NCBI RefSeq assembly: GCF_932526225.1
Contig: NC_064043.1
Location: forward strand, 744,001 to 808,000
Direction: 5' to 3'
From: Nematostella vectensis
Lineage: Eukaryota > Cnidaria > Anthozoa > Actiniaria > Edwardsiidae
DNA length: 64,000 bases
Shown here in pieces: positions 61,240 to 64,000 of this stretch (its first letter is position 1; every line of letters starts with the position of its first letter). The notes beneath the pieces are model-generated. The model was not told the origin of the DNA. It made no database searches and saw only the letters and a program-made list of their open reading frames with translations. The position numbers were made by a program, and so were the translations under genes.

Positions 61240-64000
61240 CAGCATCTTTGATGTGCTCATGCTTTGTTCAGGATCCTGTACATATTTTATGCACACAAGA
61301 ACTAACTAGATTCCTTGGATAACTTGATTAAGTAGATTCTAACATAGAGCATAGCGCTCGATAGATTGATATACCTTTTTTTCCGAGTATACTGTTTTAT
61401 TTTTCCTAATGTTACTTTTTGGAATTTACATTCGGAAAAAAAAATTATCGATTGTAACCTTTTGGAGGTTACACTCGTAAAACAAATTCCCGAATGTAAC
61501 CCTGAAGCTTTTCCCGAATGTAACCTCCAGTCCGATGGTGACTTTGCTTGGGATAGTTTACGATACCAATAGTATTAAAAGTAATTTTCATTACAATTCC
61601 CTTCAGCAATGCCACGTTAGTCTTTCGTTGCGAGCACTTGACTACTAACGCAGCGACCCGGGTTCGATTCCCGCTGATAGCCTATTTTTTTTCTTTATTT
61701 TTTTTTTTTAAATATCGATACTTAATTATACTGTTCTTGGTGTGTCATGGCATAAAAAAAAGGTATAGGGAGATTTTTATGTACTCTCAGCATCTTTGAT
61801 GTGCTCATGCTTTGTTCAGGATCCTGTACATATTTTATGCACACAAGAACTAACTAGATTCCTTGGATAACTTGATTAAGTAGATTCTAACATAGAGCAT
61901 AGCGCTCGATAGATTGATATACCTTTTTGTTCCGAGTATACTGTTTTATTTTTCCTAATGTTACTTTTTGGAATTTACATTCGGAAAAAAAATTATCGAT
62001 TGTAACCTTTTGGAGGTTACACTCGTAAAACAAATTCCCGAATGTAACCCTGAAGCTTTTCCCGAATGTAACCTCCAGTCCGATGGTGACTTTGCTTGGG
62101 ATAGTTTACGATACCAATAGTATTAAAAGTAATTTTCATTACAATTCCCTTCAGCAATGCCACGTTAGTCTTTCGTTGCGGGCACTTGACTACTAACGCA
62201 GCAACACGGGTTCGATTCCCGCTGATAGCCTATTTTTTTTCTTTGTTTTTTTTTTAAATATCGATACTTAATTATACTGTTCTTGGTGTGTCATGACATA
62301 AAAAGAAGGTATAGGGACATTTTTATGTACTCTCAGCATCTTTGATGTGCTCATGCTTTGTTCAGGATCCTGTACATATTTTATGCACACAAGAACTAAC
62401 TAGATTCCTTGGATAACTTGATTAAGTAGATTCTAACATAGAGCATAGCGCTCGATAGATTGATATACCTTTTTTTCCGAGTATACTGTTTTATTTTTCC
62501 TAATGTTACTTTTTGGAATTTACATTCGGAAAAAAAAATTATCGATTGTAACCTTTTGGAGGTTACACTCGTAAAACAAATTCCCGAATGTAACCCTGAA
62601 GCTTTTCCCGAATGTAACCTCCAGTCCGATGGTGACTTTGCTTGGGATAGTTTACGATACCAATAGTATTAAAAGTAATTTTCATTACAATTCCCTTCAG
62701 CAATGCCACGTTAGTCTTTCGTTGCGAGCACTTGACTACTAACGCAGCGACCCGGGTTCGATTCCCGCTGATAGCCTATTTTTTTTCTTTATTTTTTTTT
62801 TTTTAAATATCGATACTTAATTATACTGTTCTTGGTGTGTCATGGCATAAAAAAAAGGTATAGGGAGATTTTTATGTACTCTCAGCATCTTTGATGTGCT
62901 CATGCTTTGTTCAGGATCCTGTACATATTTTATGCACACAAGAACTAACTAGATTCCTTGGATAACTTGATTAAGTAGATTCTAACATAGAGCATAGCGC
63001 TCGATAGATTGATATACCTTTTTGTTCCGAGTATACTGTTTTATTTTTCCTAATGTTACTTTTTGGAATTTACATTCGGAAAAAAAATTATCGATTGTAA
63101 CCTTTTGGAGGTTACACTCGTAAAACAAATTCCCGAATGTAACCCTGAAGCTTTTCCCGAATGTAACCTCCAGTCCGATGGTGACTTTGCTTGGGATAGT
63201 TTACGATACCAATAGTATTAAAAGTAATTTTCATTACAATTCCCTTCAGCAATGCCACGTTAGTCTTTCGTTGCGGGCACTTGACTACTAACGCAGCAAC
63301 ACGGGTTCGATTCCCGCTGATAGCCTATTTTTTTTCTTTGTTTTTTTTTTAAATATCGATACTTAATTATACTGTTCTTGGTGTGTCATGACATAAAAAG
63401 AAGGTATAGGGACATTTTTATGTACTCTCAGCATCTTTGATGTGCTCATGCTTTGTTCAGGATCCTGTACATATTTTATGCACACAAGAACTAACTAGAT
63501 TTCTTGGATAACTTGATTAAGTAGATTCTAACATAGAGCATAGCGCTCGATAGATTGATATACCTTTTTTTCCGAGTATACTGTTTTATTTTTCCTAATG
63601 TTACTTTTTGGAATTTACATTCGGAAAAAAAATTATCGATTGTAACCTTTTGGAGGTTACACTCGTAAAACAAATTCCCGAATGTAACCCTGAAGCTTTT
63701 CCCGAATGTAACCTCCAGTCCGATGGTGACTTTGCTTGGGATAGTTTACGATACCAATAGTATTAAAAGTAATTTTTATTACAATTCCCTTCAGCAATGC
63801 CACGTTAGTCTTTCGTTGCGGGCACTTGACTACTAACGCAGCGACCCGGGTTCGATTCAAGCTGATAGCCTATTTTTTTTTCTTTATTTTTTTTTTTTAA
63901 ATATCGATACTTAATTATACTGTTCTTGGTGTGTCATGACATAAAAAGAAGGTATAGGGTCATTTTTATGTACTCTCAGTATCTTTGATGTGCTCATGCT

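Larger units (their letters stand above)
1..64000 (+). repeat. Head-to-tail satellite array, ~547-bp monomer
   Basis: The whole window is the same AT-rich unit repeated in one orientation, with no unique sequence between copies. Taking CTAACTAGATTCC (or a close variant) as the start, 125 unit starts are readable plus a partial unit at the left edge. Two miniature units lie inside larger ones, giving about 128 in all. Full units are 537-550 bp, most of them 543-549. Three size variants recur: ~231 bp (15 copies), ~436 bp (3 copies) and ~170 bp (2 copies). Monomers differ by scattered substitutions and by the length of A and T runs, and shared variants define higher-order repeats described below. 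This is satellite DNA of a eukaryote; centromeric or other heterochromatic location is inference. The array runs off both ends, so its full size is unknown. Confidence 0.97.
60587..64000 (+). repeat. Array region 11, 1,094-bp dimer HOR, array continues
   Basis: Unit starts are 60587, a miniature unit at 61069, then 61302, 61850, 62396, 62945 and 63491 (cut by the window end). The dimer 61302-62395 recurs as 62396-63490 at 1,094 bp. Shared markers are GTCATGGCATAAAAAAAAGG, TTTTTGTTCCGAG and alternating GCGAGCAC / CAGCAACACGGG tRNA-like modules. The related dimer at 38029-39116 shows the same alternation. Confidence 0.87.

Noticed and set aside
1-64000. CRISPR array or bacterial/phage repeat region
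   Set aside because: Units are ~547 bp with no repeat-spacer structure and no unique spacers. There are no cas genes, and the tRNA-like Pol III features and HORs point to eukaryotic satellite DNA.
1-64000. Tandem array of transposons (for example a SINE or Helitron array)
   Set aside because: A tRNA-like head is present, but there is no A-rich tail, no target-site duplication and no unique flank. All copies are in one orientation at a fixed period. Past origin from a SINE is possible but cannot be shown here.

Overview
The whole 64 kb window is one uninterrupted head-to-tail satellite DNA array. No protein-coding gene, transposon, rRNA, functional tRNA, CRISPR array, telomeric repeat or single-copy sequence is visible. 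The monomer is AT-rich, about 547 bp (full units run 537-550 bp), and every unit has the same orientation. Using the landmark CTAACTAGATTCC as unit start, I read 125 unit starts plus one partial unit at the left edge. Two further miniature units are embedded, giving about 128 repeat units. Long satellite arrays of this kind are typical of eukaryotic heterochromatin (centromere, pericentromere, subtelomere, or a sex or B chromosome). The lineage cannot be named from the sequence.

Each monomer has a fixed layout: (1) a left part with a small GAGC/GCTC hairpin; (2) a cluster of short direct and inverted copies of a GAATGTAACC-type motif that can form competing hairpins; (3) a 72-nt degenerate tRNA-like module on the + strand with a perfect Pol III box B (GGTTCGATTCC), followed at once by a T run resembling a Pol III terminator; (4) a length-variable T-rich tract ending in TATCGATA; (5) two perfect 10-bp palindromes, TGTCATGACA and CAGGATCCTG, 74 bp apart centre to centre.

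Layout: 1-5.9 kb has a 1,880-bp higher-order repeat (HOR) duplicated without visible difference. 5.9-16.3 kb has two copies of a ~5,060-bp HOR. 16.3-21.6 kb has a ~1,325-bp HOR (full + short + full). 21.6-30.1 kb has a 4,606-bp HOR and a 1,094-bp dimer duplication. 30.1-37.3 kb has a 1,317-bp HOR and single-monomer duplications. 37.3-40.8 kb and 60.6-64 kb are related to each other at about 23.27 kb distance. 40.8-45.9 kb contains ~436-bp deletion monomers. 45.9-57.9 kb is a nested 3-mer (~1.63 kb) and 9-mer (~4.9 kb) HOR domain.

Three independent internal-deletion classes (~231, ~436 and ~170 bp) all remove sequence left of, or in the left half of, the tRNA-like module. All keep its box B half, the T tract and the TGTCATGACA palindrome. 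This retained core is the most interesting pattern in the window. No genes act together here; what can be described is repeat architecture, turnover by unequal exchange, and a possible (unproven) role for the many box B sites.
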